From: CBDCWT01 sp965223305
Lineage (GTDB): Bacteria > Planctomycetota > Planctomycetia > Pirellulales > Pirellulaceae
NCBI GenBank assembly: GCA_965223305.1
Contig: CBDCWT010000083.1
Location: forward strand, 1 to 64,000
DNA: 64,000 nt
Reading direction: 5' to 3'
The notes beneath the pieces are model-generated. The model saw nothing but the letters and a program-made list of their open reading frames with translations. It had not been told where the DNA came from and did not search any database. The position numbers and the translations under genes were made by a program. This document shows, piece by piece, positions 29,703 to 38,719 of the stretch (position 1 is its first letter; the number at the start of each line of letters is the position of its first letter).

Positions 29703-30961
29703 ATGGCTGCACGGACGTGCCACACATTTTACCCGCATGGGTCGTTGCCCATCATCGCTGCTGCGTTGATCGCGGCCGGTTTTTCGATGGCCGCTTGGGG
29801 GCAAGACATCCGGCAGCCGCAGCGGGGCGCCGTTGGCCAGCCGCTCGGCACGCAGGGCCAAGCCACGGGTCAGCCACGCGCCAACGTCCGGCAGCCTGGT
29901 TCGTTGGGACAACAGGGGCAGGCACAACAGCAACCTGGGCAGCCCGCGACGGGGCAGCCGAGTGCGAATACGTTCATTCCAGCGAGCCCTCGGCAGCCCG
30001 CTGGAGTGGGGCCATTGCCTCGTGCGGTTGGCGGCGCCCCACAGCAGCAGCCGATCCAGGTTCTTCAACCGGCTTGGTTCCCCTTGCCCCAAGCGCAATC
30101 ACAGCATGTGGAAAAGGTGCTGGATTACTGGCAACAGCGCAGTGCGAAAGTAAAAACATTTCAATGCAAATTTCGCCGCTGGAAATACGATCCCGTGTTC
30201 CTGCGCCCGGCGCCGACGGCAAATTGAAATTCATCGAGTATTCCCAAGGGGAGATCAAGTACGCCGTTCCCGACAAGGCGATGTATCGGGACGATGTGAC
30301 TCAGATCTATGACCCGGCGAAGAAGGGTTATAAGAAGATGGAGGACGCGGGGCACCATTGGATTTGCGATGGCGAATTCATCATGGAGATGTCGCCGAAC
30401 GAGAAGCAGTTGGTCAAATCGCCGCTGCCAGCAGGCATGCGAGGGCAGGCGCTGCGAGCGTTTGGCCCGCTGCCGTTTTTGTTCGGGGCGAAGAAGGCAG
30501 AAATCCTGCAACGCTATTGGGTGAGAACGTTGCCGCCGCCGGAGGGCAGGAAGGAGTTCCACCTGGAGGCGTACCCCAAGTTTCAGTCGGACGCCGCCGC
30601 CTACCAGAAAGTCTTGGTCATTTTGGGGCAAGAGGAATACTTGCCCACCAGCATGGTGGTGTACAACGTCAACTTCAACCACAAAAACCCTGCGAAGACT
30701 TCCTACCAGTTCATCGAACGCAAGGAAAACCCGATCAACATTTTGAATCTCGCGCCGTGGAAAAAAGACTTTTTCGAGCCAAAGATTCCCAAGGATTGGA
30801 AAGTGGTGAACATCCAGCCTCAGGGAGCTGCCACAGTGGCCCGGCAACCAGGACCGTCGCAACCGGCACAACAGCGATTCCAGCCGGGCCAGCAAACGCG
30901 GCAGGTCCCGCAGTCTCCGAGTGGCTCTGGCCCGCAGCGAGTGTCGCAACGCACGCAGTAA
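29703..30961 (+). pseudogene. TIGR03009 family planctomycete protein, frameshifted
   Basis: The N-terminal part (from ATG 29703) has a signal peptide (IIAAALIAAGFSMAAWGQ) and a Gln/Pro/Gly-rich linker, then VEKVLDYWQQRSAKVKTFQC and FRRWKYDPVF. The frame then shifts and continues as GKLKFIEYSQGEIKYAVPDK, HWICDGEFIMEMSPNEKQLV and GLPFLFGAK-like PFLFGAKKAEILQRYWVR, ending in a Gln/Pro-rich tail. The break is at the CC at 30200-30201; one extra C restores VFPAPGADGK. This is the planctomycete-specific secreted TIGR03009 domain of unknown role. The break may be a sequencing error. Confidence 0.82.
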
Positions 30962-31091
30962 TCGCTGTTTTGGGGCCAGTTCGACGTACTCTTCTTTGGA
31001 CTTTCGCTGCCAAAAGCTGAACTGGTCCCCGCTGTTCCGCTGCGAGGCTCCCCGCCTTGCCAGTGGGCTTGATTCCACGTAAAACGGGGGT

Positions 31092-31206
31092 TTGCATCTG
31101 CCGACGAGTGGTCCCCGCAAGGGGAACCGTGAACCAGGTCAGGCCTTAACCGGAGCAGCCTTAAGCGGGGTACTCTTGTGCGGGGACCGCTCCTCGGCAG
31201 ATGACT
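31092..31206 (+). ncRNA. ffs: Bacterial small signal recognition particle RNA (4.5S type)
   Basis: The SRP domain-IV core is present: CCAGGTCAGG (31134-31143), apical CCTTAACCGG, then AGCAGC (31154-31159). It sits in a long rod: CATCTGCCGA (31095-31104) pairs with TCGGCAGATG (31194-31203), and GGTCCCCGCA (about 31110-31119) with TGCGGGGACC (about 31179-31188). The distal loop is UAAC, a URRC-type tetraloop, not the usual GGAA. SRP RNA binds Ffh and targets membrane and secreted proteins; this genome encodes many. The ends are approximate, and no Alu domain is evident. Confidence 0.88.
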
Positions 31207-31305
31207 CCAGCGGGGCGTTCCGCTCCAATCCTGCTTGCGTCTTATGGGCTCTGTTCCCACCGCCCTCTTCTAACGGTCGGCTCGCCCATCCTCACCAGCT
31301 CTTCG

Positions 31306-33069
31306 CTACAGCTGGTGGCCGTCTAGTCGGACGACGTTGGGCCGATGTTCTTGGGACCGATTGACGCCGAAGGAGCGTAGCCGAATGATCCGCCGCCGGA
31401 TTCCGCCGCCGATCTGAACTTGCTTCCAGTTCACTTCGATCGCGGCGCCCGTTTCTCCAAATTCACGCACATAGCGGCCTCGTGTGGTTGCTGGCGAATC
31501 GGGCGGTGGATTCCGCATCGCTCGGGAGATTTCTTCATCCGAGACAATGTCGTTGTGGCAGTCGGACGCCGCCAGCATCTTGTGCCGGCCGTCGTGGGAG
31601 AGTTCGTGGTAGCCCAGGTCGATCCTCTTGCGCTCCTCCTGTGTGCCCCCGACCTTCTTCAATCAAGCTCCGCTTGGTAATCCAATCGACGACTCCCACC
31701 AGCGGTTCGTCTCGGTTGATGTGCTCGGCGCGTTCCGCGTGCTCTGCGAGCTGCTCGAGCACCCACTCCCAGCGGTCCAAGACATCGAAGGCCTCGGTCG
31801 AGGCGTGCGGGCGACGCGCAAGGAATTGGCGGCAGGCATTGAGATAGAATCGCTGCAACTCGATGGCGGTCCAGGCATTTCCTTGAGAGCATGTGGCAAC
31901 GGCCAGCAAATCGGCGTCGCTGCAATAGGTGCGCAGCGCCTTGAGGGGGTTGGGCAACGATGGAGGGTCCGGCATTTCTCCGGATTCGATCATGTCCAGC
32001 ACGAGCGTGGTCACTCCGATCCGCAAGTACTCGGAGACGTGACACATGTTGGAGTCGCCCAGGCCAATCTGTAGCCGCTGCTTGGGCGCCATCGCGTCGA
32101 TCCAGTTTCGCCAGTTCGAGAGTGTCTTCAGCATGTGGCTGAACACAAAGATGGGCCGATCTTGGAAGAGTCCGCCGATCCCCACTTCGCAGTTGATCGC
32201 CGGCGCCTTGTCGGCGAGCAGCATCCGGCCTTGTTCGTCGATCGTTCCCGCGCCGCAAAAATCGCGCGGCTGACGAGAAACGGCGTGAGCTGTCCCCGCT
32301 GTTCTCGAAACGCGAAGCAGCGGCACAGCAGCCAGAGCCCGGCGGCCAACGGCGCCGACATTGCCGCTCGGAAGCGGCGGACACTTGCCTCCAGCCAAAT
32401 TGGCAAGGGGGCGCCGACGCATTGCCCTCGCACCAGGTCTTCGCCGAACAGCGTCACCGCGAGCCAGGGTGGCCGCCGCAGAATGAATGAAAGCGGCAGG
32501 TAGGCGATTCCGGCCAACGCCAAATAGGCAATCAGTGCAACGACGATCAATGGTGCGGACAGCCAAGAGACCGCCATGGCTGGCGTCAATAGCGCCAGCC
32601 CCAATTGCCAGAGTCTCAGCGACCACCCAGAGGCAATTCTTGCCTCGTAGTTTTCCTGCGATCCGAACGCGCTGCCTTCGGCGTCCCGATCACTTTTGAG
32701 CAGTCGCAGTTCACCTGAGACGGGCGCGGCTTGAGCCGACTCGGCGAGCAGTCGGTCCTGGGCGCGTTGGCAAATGAGCAGCTGACGGGGGCCTCGACAC
32801 TCAGGAGTCGATCCTTCGATTCGACCGTGTCGTGGGGTGAGCTGTTCGGCTTCGAACCAAACGGCTCCGCCCGTTGCCAGGAACACGCCCTCCTTGTCGT
32901 GCGTCGCTTCGGCAGTGGGGATGCGTCGCCGTAGGACACTCAGCAGTTGCTGGAACAAACGCAAGCGGGGCGGCTGCTTTGTGCCGGGAAACGGCCGATA
33001 GTGAATCGCATACTCCGTCTCTAATCCCGCGAGGCGGTCGAAGACGGCGATCGGTTCGTTATCCAACAC
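31306..33069 (-). pseudogene. PafA/Dop-like (Pup ligase family) protein with membrane helices, two frameshifts
   Basis: Three frames encode one protein. The first (GTG 33069) has AVFDRLAGLETEYAIHYRP and GSTPECRGPRQLLICQRAQD, matching the N-terminal and STPEC motifs of the Pup-ligase/deamidase family. The second has RLQIGLGDSNMCHVSEYLRIGV and LVGVVDWITKRSL. The third has KRIDLGYHELSHDG. Breaks are at the A5 tract at 32257-32261 and at about 31653; single-base changes rejoin all three. Hydrophobic helices at about residues 145-200 (VSWLSAPLIVVALIAYLALA) and 240 are not in classical PafA/Dop. No Pup-like gene or proteasome gene is nearby. Substrate and role are inferred only. Confidence 0.8.
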
Positions 33070-33730
33070 CAGGCATAACCATTTCTTTGAGACAGCGTTG
33101 GGGACAGCGGCGACCGTCGATCACCGTTCGTCGAGTGACTTTCGCACACGTACAGCCCTTGGAAAAATTGGGCTTAAGGTTGGCAGAGGGCGGATGGAGT
33201 ATGGCGGGGGATGTCCAAGGTGGCTCGCCAGGGAGGGCCTTGGATTTACACCTGACCCTCTCGATTTGTACCCGTCTCTGTTTCGCCCGGTTTTCCCGTT
33301 CCCTAACCAACTGAGATCCGCCTGCCATTCAGGACAAACTGTACCCAGAACTGGGAGCGAATCCTGCCTTATTTCCACAAGATTTCTGTGGAGGCCTGTT
33401 TGGGGTGGCGAAGAGTGGGAGGCTTGGCTGACGGGGACTAGACGCTCGGCCAGAAACTCCAGGGGACCGAGGAAAGAATCACTTCCCGAATGGTGGCGGG
33501 AGAATTCACCTTTTCAGAAGAATCCGTATAACCCGTGACCCGTTACAATAAACCCGTTGTGGCTTTCCTAATCCACACATTCGATAGCAATTCGTGGGGG
33601 TATGAAACTAAGTGCTCTGTCCGCGTCACCTACCGGACATCTCACCCCGAGTGTTGTTTGCCAGTGTTCCCACACAAGACAGCACCGGCCATGAATCACC
33701 CGTGTCCGCGACGAAAGAGGAAGCAAACAC
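33070..33730. other. Intergenic region before ugd with one stem-loop
   Basis: About 660 bases with no convincing gene. A stem-loop lies at 33618-33639 (TGTCCG, 10-base loop, CGGACA), inside an outer GGGG/CCCC pair (33596-33600 and 33645-33648), in what is likely the 5' leader of ugd. It matches no riboswitch I recognise. AGAGG lies about 12 bases before the ugd ATG. Confidence 0.4.
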
Positions 33731-35075
33731 ATGAAACTCACAATGATTGGCACCGGCTATGTTGGGCTGGTGACTGGAACGTGCTTCGCCAATAGCGGCA
33801 ATCACGTTATCTGTGTGGACATCGACGAAGCGAAGATCGAAGGTCTTCGTCGTGGCGAGATTCCGATCTATGAGCCGGGTTTGTCCGAAATGGTCATTCG
33901 CAACGCGGAAGCCGGGCGGCTCGAATTCACTACAGATCTTGCCGAGGCCGTGCGGGTTGCCGACATGGTCTACCTCGCCGTTGGCACGCCTCCGTCGGAG
34001 GATGGATCGGCGGACCTCACCGCGCTGCGCACGGTGGTCAAAAACATCGCGCCACACTTGGATGAAGACGCGATTGTCGTGATCAAGAGCACGGTGCCTG
34101 TCGGCACGAATCAAGAGACCTACGACACACTCAAGGAGCTGACGGGTCGCGGAGTGCCGCGTGGCGAGCAATCCTGAGTTCCTCAAAGAGGGCGCCGCGA
34201 TCGATGACTTCACCAAGCCCGATCGGGTGGTGGTTGGTGTCCGCACGGAGCAAGAGGCGTCGTTATTGAAAGAGCTGTACGCTCCGTTCCTGCGAACCGA
34301 CAAGCCGTTCCTCGCCATGTCGCCGCAGAGCGCGGAGCTGACGAAGTACGTTGCCAACGCCTTGTTGTCGACCAAGATCAGCTTCATCAACGAGATGGCC
34401 AACGTCTGTGAAAAGATGGGCGGCGACATCAACGACGTTCGTCGCGGCATCGGCCACGACCAACGAATCGGCTTCGCCTTCCTCTTCCCCGGTGTTGGCT
34501 ATGGCGGCAGCTGTTTCCCGAAAGACGTTCGCGCGATTGCGAGCATCGCTCGGGACCAGAACATCGACCCGCTCATCATGGACGCCGTGGACGCGGTCAA
34601 CCAGAACCAGAAAAAGGTGCTCATCGGCAAGGTGGAGTCTCACTTTGGAGAGACCCTTGGCGAGAAGAAGATCGCCGTCTGGGGGCTCGCTTTCAAGCCC
34701 AAGACCGACGACATTCGCGAGGCGCCCGCGTTGGTGCTGATCGACCGTCTGCTGGAGGCGGGCGCTCGAGTTGTGGTCCACGATCCAGAAGCGATGAACA
34801 ACGTTCGCAAGATCTACGGCGATCGACTCACATACGTCGACAATCCAATGGATGCGTTGGATGACGCCAACGCGTTGGCGATCAACACCGAGTGGAGCGA
34901 GTATCGCAATCCCGAGTTCGATGAGATGGTCCAGCGGATGGCCTGTCCGGTGATCTTTGACGGGCGGAATCTCTACGATCCCGCCACGCTGGAGAAAGCA
35001 GGCTTCACGTACCACTCCATCGGTCGCAAGACCGTCGGCAACTGCACGTGTTCGATGCAGCAAGTGAATTGCTAA
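33731..35075 (+). pseudogene. ugd: UDP-glucose 6-dehydrogenase, frameshifted
   Basis: This enzyme oxidises UDP-glucose to UDP-glucuronate with two NAD+, feeding exopolysaccharide and LPS synthesis. The NAD-binding start is MKLTMIGTGYVGLVTGTCFA. The central part has VASNPEFLKEGAAIDDF and AELTKYVANALLSTKISFINE. The catalytic cysteine is in GVGYGGSCFPKD, and the C-terminal domain has VWGLAFKPKTDDIREAP. The frame is lost near 34155-34160, just before VASNPEF; a one-base change would give one chain of about 447 residues. All key residues are present, so a sequence error is plausible. Confidence 0.93.
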
Positions 35076-35154
35076 ACTTGAGCTAAGGATCGAGGGGAAA
35101 TTCGCCGGGAGAATTTGTTTTCCCGGCCGGCGTTTGGGTGGAAGCAGGAACGCA

Positions 35155-37320
35155 TCAACGCAGCGCTTCTTTGGACGGCTCCCGATTAGGGAGCCGTTCT
35201 TCGTTCATGGCCACCGTCGGTGGGCCGCCGCCCTCCCCCTCTGTCATTCCGACGCTGTGGGCAATCGAGGCAAACACTGGGTCCAGCATTGTGGTCAGCA
35301 GCCGTCGACTGCCTTCGGTCGAGAGGTGGCTTGGATCGCTGTAGTACGATAGCTGCGGCGTTCCGACGAGCGATCGCCCCAGAGCGTCAAAGCAATGATG
35401 TCCAGGGTCCAAGAGCGCGACGCGCTGGCTGGGGAAGTCGGCGAGCACGTCGGCAAACACCTCGTCCACATCCCGTTGCCTCGCGTCGTGCGCCGCTCGG
35501 CTGACGCCTGTGACGACATGGGCGCCAGGGCCAGCGTTGATCACAAGCCGGAACGGGTTCTGGTCCTGATGCGGGACCTGTCGCATGAGCCAGACTTTGG
35601 CGCCCGCTTCGACGAGGGCATTCACCGTTCGGTGCAGGCCGCGTCGCAAGGCCAGCTTCGCTTCGGCGGGAGAGACGGCTGTCGATTGTTGATCGGCGAT
35701 CAGCGCGTCGGTCAGCCCGTTGTCTCGCACCGCCACATTGCCAGACCAGCGACAGACCAGCAGCACGTGAGCAATCTGCTTGCGTCGCACGAATTCCACG
35801 ACGGACCGATTCCACGGAACGACCTTCGTCCGAGACTTGATTCGCCACGTGTCCAACAGTGGCGCCGTTCCGCCTCGGCTTGCGACGTAGCCGCGAATGC
35901 CGTGTTCGGTCGCCAGTTCGTCGCAGAGTTGACCGAGCGCCGCCGCGTGGCTGTCGCCCCAAACGAGGATGCGAGGCCGTTCAGCCTTGGTCTCGGCTCC
36001 CTTGGGGGCTTTGGGGGCGCCGATGGTTGGGAGCTCATCGCGCCGGACGATCGCCGCCTTTCCCGTTCGAAACCGCTGCATGGTGTTGCTGCTGCTGGCT
36101 AGTGCGTCGGCGATCGACGATCCCCAGCGACCGGGGAGTCCCCGTGTCGCCAGCGAGGCGCCCGACCCAACGGCGATCAGCAGCGAGCAGGCGATGGCGC
36201 CGCGGACCAGCATGCTGTCCAGTTGCACGACTTGGCGCCGCCGGAAAGGTGTTTCGATAAAACGCCACGACGCATATCCGCAGCCGAAGCTGGCAATCAG
36301 CGCGGCCACCGTCACGCTCGCGGGGAGCCCTTCGCCGTAGATGTAGCGTAGGTAGGACAGGATCGGCCAGTGCCAAAGGTACAGCGAGTAGGAGATGAGC
36401 CCGATGCCCACGAGCCACTTGGTTGACAAAACCCGCGCGACCAGTGTCGAGTGTCGACCATTGGCATAGATGATCAGGGCGGTTGCGAGACACGGCGCCA
36501 CTGCTGTGGCGCCAGGAAACGCGGTGTTGCTATCGTAGAGAAAGCAGGGAGCGACGACGCCCGCGAGGCCGAGCATGCTTGCCGCTTCCCACATCCAGGC
36601 CCAGCGGCCGTGGTGGGCGCCCTTTGACTCGTCTGACTCGTCTGACTCGCCCGACGTAGCGACACAGATCGTCCTCCCCTGGCCTGCTGGCAAGAATACC
36701 AGCGCGGCGCCCACCATCAATTCCCAGGCTCTTGGCGGCAGCAGGAAGAACGCAGCCGAGGGCCGCTCCGGCACAAGCAGGATCGAGTAGCCGAGCGATG
36801 CGACTGCGATCAACAGTAGGCTGCGGCGTCGCCACCTGGCGGACAACCCTTGAGTCGCCACCATGATCAACGGGAAGACGAGGTAGAACTGTTCTTCGAC
36901 GGCGAGCGACCACGTATGCAGCAGTGGCTGAAGTTCAGCAGGTCCTGCGAAGTAGTCGAGATAATTGTAGAAGTGAATGTTCGACGCCAGCAGCACCTGT
37001 GCCAGCGACGACTTGGCAAAGTAGTATAGGTCGCGAGGGTACATCAGCCATGCGCCGGCGGCCATTGTGCAAAGCACCATGGCGATCACGGCGGGGGCCA
37101 GGCGTCGCACACGTCGCATCCAGAATTCACGCAATGAGAAATCGCCTCGCCGTTGTGCGGCGACAATCAGCCGTGTGATCAAGAATCCCGAGATGACAAA
37201 GAAGACATCGACGCCGACGTACCCGCCCGACAGTCCCCAGTGACAGTGAAACAACACCACGGCGCTGACGGCGATTCCTCTCAGTCCGTCGATGTCCGCT
37301 CGATACCCGCTGGCTTCCAT
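35155..37320 (-). CDS. OafA/YrhL-type acyltransferase with C-terminal SGNH domain
   Basis: An integral-membrane acyltransferase (acyltransferase 3 family) of 721 codons. It starts YRADIDGLRGIAVSAVVLFHC, then GGYVGVDVFFVISGFLIT, RRLAPAVIAMV and LQPLLHTWSLAVEEQFYLVFP, across ten or so helices. The C-terminal part is an SGNH hydrolase-like domain (ILVWGDSHAAAL with the catalytic Ser, and YYSDPSHLSTEGSR with Asp and His). Such proteins O-acetylate surface polysaccharides. ATG 37320 is chosen because AGAGGA precedes it by about six bases. It converges with ugd, and the hairpin at 35175 lies in its last codons. Confidence 0.92.
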   Translation of the reverse strand: MEASGYRADIDGLRGIAVSAVVLFHCHWGLSGGYVGVDVFFVISGFLITRLIVAAQRRGDFSLREFWMRRVRRLAPAVIAMVLCTMAAGAWLMYPRDLYYFAKSSLAQVLLASNIHFYNYLDYFAGPAELQPLLHTWSLAVEEQFYLVFPLIMVATQGLSARWRRRSLLLIAVASLGYSILLVPERPSAAFFLLPPRAWELMVGAALVFLPAGQGRTICVATSGESDESDESKGAHHGRWAWMWEAASMLGLAGVVAPCFLYDSNTAFPGATAVAPCLATALIIYANGRHSTLVARVLSTKWLVGIGLISYSLYLWHWPILSYLRYIYGEGLPASVTVAALIASFGCGYASWRFIETPFRRRQVVQLDSMLVRGAIACSLLIAVGSGASLATRGLPGRWGSSIADALASSSNTMQRFRTGKAAIVRRDELPTIGAPKAPKGAETKAERPRILVWGDSHAAALGQLCDELATEHGIRGYVASRGGTAPLLDTWRIKSRTKVVPWNRSVVEFVRRKQIAHVLLVCRWSGNVAVRDNGLTDALIADQQSTAVSPAEAKLALRRGLHRTVNALVEAGAKVWLMRQVPHQDQNPFRLVINAGPGAHVVTGVSRAAHDARQRDVDEVFADVLADFPSQRVALLDPGHHCFDALGRSLVGTPQLSYYSDPSHLSTEGSRRLLTTMLDPVFASIAHSVGMTEGEGGGPPTVAMNEERLPNREPSKEALR
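35175..35197 (+). terminator. 9-bp hairpin terminator for ugd, inside the converging gene
   Basis: ACGGCTCCC (35175-35183) pairs perfectly with GGGAGCCGT (35189-35197) around GATTA and is followed on the plus strand by TTCTTCGTTC. It lies 100 bases past the ugd stop and also forms the last codons of the acyltransferase on the other strand. A second, weaker stem (GCCGGGA...TCCCGGC) lies at about 35105-35130. Confidence 0.65.
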
Positions 37321-37595
37321 GCCATTCCTCTGTCGTTCCTCTGTTTCTCTTCGCTCCATCCCAGGAGGGTGCTGATAGCACAATTCGCCAGCCAAGCCAA
37401 GGCCAGCCATATTTCGCCACGCTCCCCACGACGCCAACGACGCGCACGCCCAACCCGAGTCGCCTTCATTCACGCAGCCATCACGCTTTCAACGTAGCCA
37501 TCACGCTCCGCGTGATGACGCCGTCTCCAAGCGACGCCGCGTCCCCAAGCATGTCGCTTTTCTCTGTCGAAGTTACAGAAACTGCATCTGATCCG

Positions 37596-37840
37596 TCATT
37601 GGCGTTCCTCTGCAATTTCTGCCATTCGCTTTTGCATGGTAGCGTTTGCGCCGGGTAACCAAAGGAAGTCACCTTCCGCCCCTTTCTTCAAACAGATTAG
37701 ATTGCCATTTCCAACAACAGCGAACGGAACGAGGTCATCAGGCATGCCTTCTGAAGGGTGGTCGAGAAAGTGGGCGATGTTGTGCTCGTGATTCGCAGCG
37801 AAGCTGATCAACGCACCCAAACAAGACCGGATTTCCTGAT
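37596..37840 (-). pseudogene. SUKH (SMI1/KNR4) immunity-protein fragment joined to an Rhs remnant
   Basis: On the minus strand, after Rhs-like sequence (ATWELCGESIQDAGC), the frame continues into LGALISFAANHEHNIAHFL, MPDDLVPFAVVGNGNLICLK and FLWLPGANATMQKRMAE. This matches the C-terminal half of a SUKH domain, whose DDLVPFA..GNGNLICL strand pair is typical. SUKH proteins are immunity proteins of polymorphic toxins. The N-terminal half is missing, and the join with the Rhs fragment is at about 37840. It is an orphan immunity remnant. The assignment is by motif only. Confidence 0.6.
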
Positions 37841-38109
37841 TCGGCGTAGCGCGTGACCGCGTCGGGCAGGTTGTCCAAACGCCAGTCCGAGTCCACTCGC
37901 TTCTCTGCCACCGGTACGGCGCCCGCGCGCCGACTGAGCACAGGGGGCAGCCTGCGTCTTGAATGCTCTCGCCACAAAGCTCCCAAGTCGCCATCACCAC
38001 AATGACGCGTTTGACTCGTCTGGTGTCGCTGTCATCACGCTCCGCGTGACGACTGCTGCTGAACTGACGTGCAGCGGTTGTCCAGGTTGTTGGAGAGTTT
38101 GGTCGTCGG
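37841..38109. repeat. Direct repeat copy A, Rhs-core fragment (about 268 bp)
   Basis: This stretch is highly similar to 41416-41682 in the same orientation, with scattered substitutions and small gaps. On the minus strand it encodes Rhs sequence (for example DNLPDAVTRYA and ATWELCGESIQDAGC) in broken frames. The two copies lie 3.6 kb apart and flank the IS4-family element. Confidence 0.85.
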
Positions 38110-38486
38110 TCCGATCCGCCTATGCGGATCGAGATCCCTCCCGTTAAGCCAACTCGATACGGGCCGTAGATGTGGTGGCGCGAGCGAAGCTTGCGCCAGC
38201 TGACACGACAATTTGATTGGAGTGGCTTTTCGGCGAGGAATTCGCACCAGATAAATCAGCATCTGCCACGACTAGGCAGAGCCTCTCACGGCCAACGTGA
38301 GCGGTATCTTGCGAAGGAATGATTTGGGAGCAACGACGACCAAACGAGTCCGGTTCACCAACAATTACCCATATCCACAACCACGACTTCCAAAACATGC
38401 GACGACGCAGTGCGCTACCTGTACGCACCAACCTCGATGCAAACCGCCCCTACTTGACAAACTCTTTCAGGAACGGCCCGTAACAA
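38110..38486. other. Degenerate accessory DNA, no gene recognised
   Basis: No convincing gene. A perfect 8-bp stem (CGATCCGC, loop CTAT, GCGGATCG) lies at about 38111-38130, just after repeat copy A. The plus-strand frame leading into 38487-38569 is short (MSGILRRND...) and is most likely chance sequence joined to a duplicated fragment. Confidence 0.4.
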
Positions 38487-38595
38487 CCAAGGCCAAAGAG
38501 CCGTTCCAGCAGCTCCTGAACATCCTTCGTCCTCGCGCCCCCGACGAACCAGCCGAAGACGGTAAGTGACAAGAATGTGTCACAAAACAACCGGA
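38487..38595 (+). repeat. About 105-bp duplicated 3' gene fragment, copy 1
   Basis: This closely matches 45879-45991. It encodes TKAKEPFQQLLNILRPRAP followed by DEPAEDGK and a TGA stop at 38567-38569. It ends in GTGACA..TGTCAC, the same palindrome as in the other copy. This copy has five C at 38538-38542, where the other has six. It is the tail of a gene that is otherwise absent here. Confidence 0.8.
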
Positions 38596-38719
38596 TTGTA
38601 GGCATGACTTTGGGGCAATAGCTTTACAGGGATGTCGACGCCACCAAATGATCTGGCAGACCGGTTTTGCGTGCCTGCATGTCCAACTTCCGCCTTATTC
38701 GAGCCAGGCCAAGTCACAT

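Noticed and set aside
33098..33538. 146-residue plus frame before ugd
   Set aside because: Composition and lack of any motif suggest chance coding; it also overlaps frames of similar length on the other strand.
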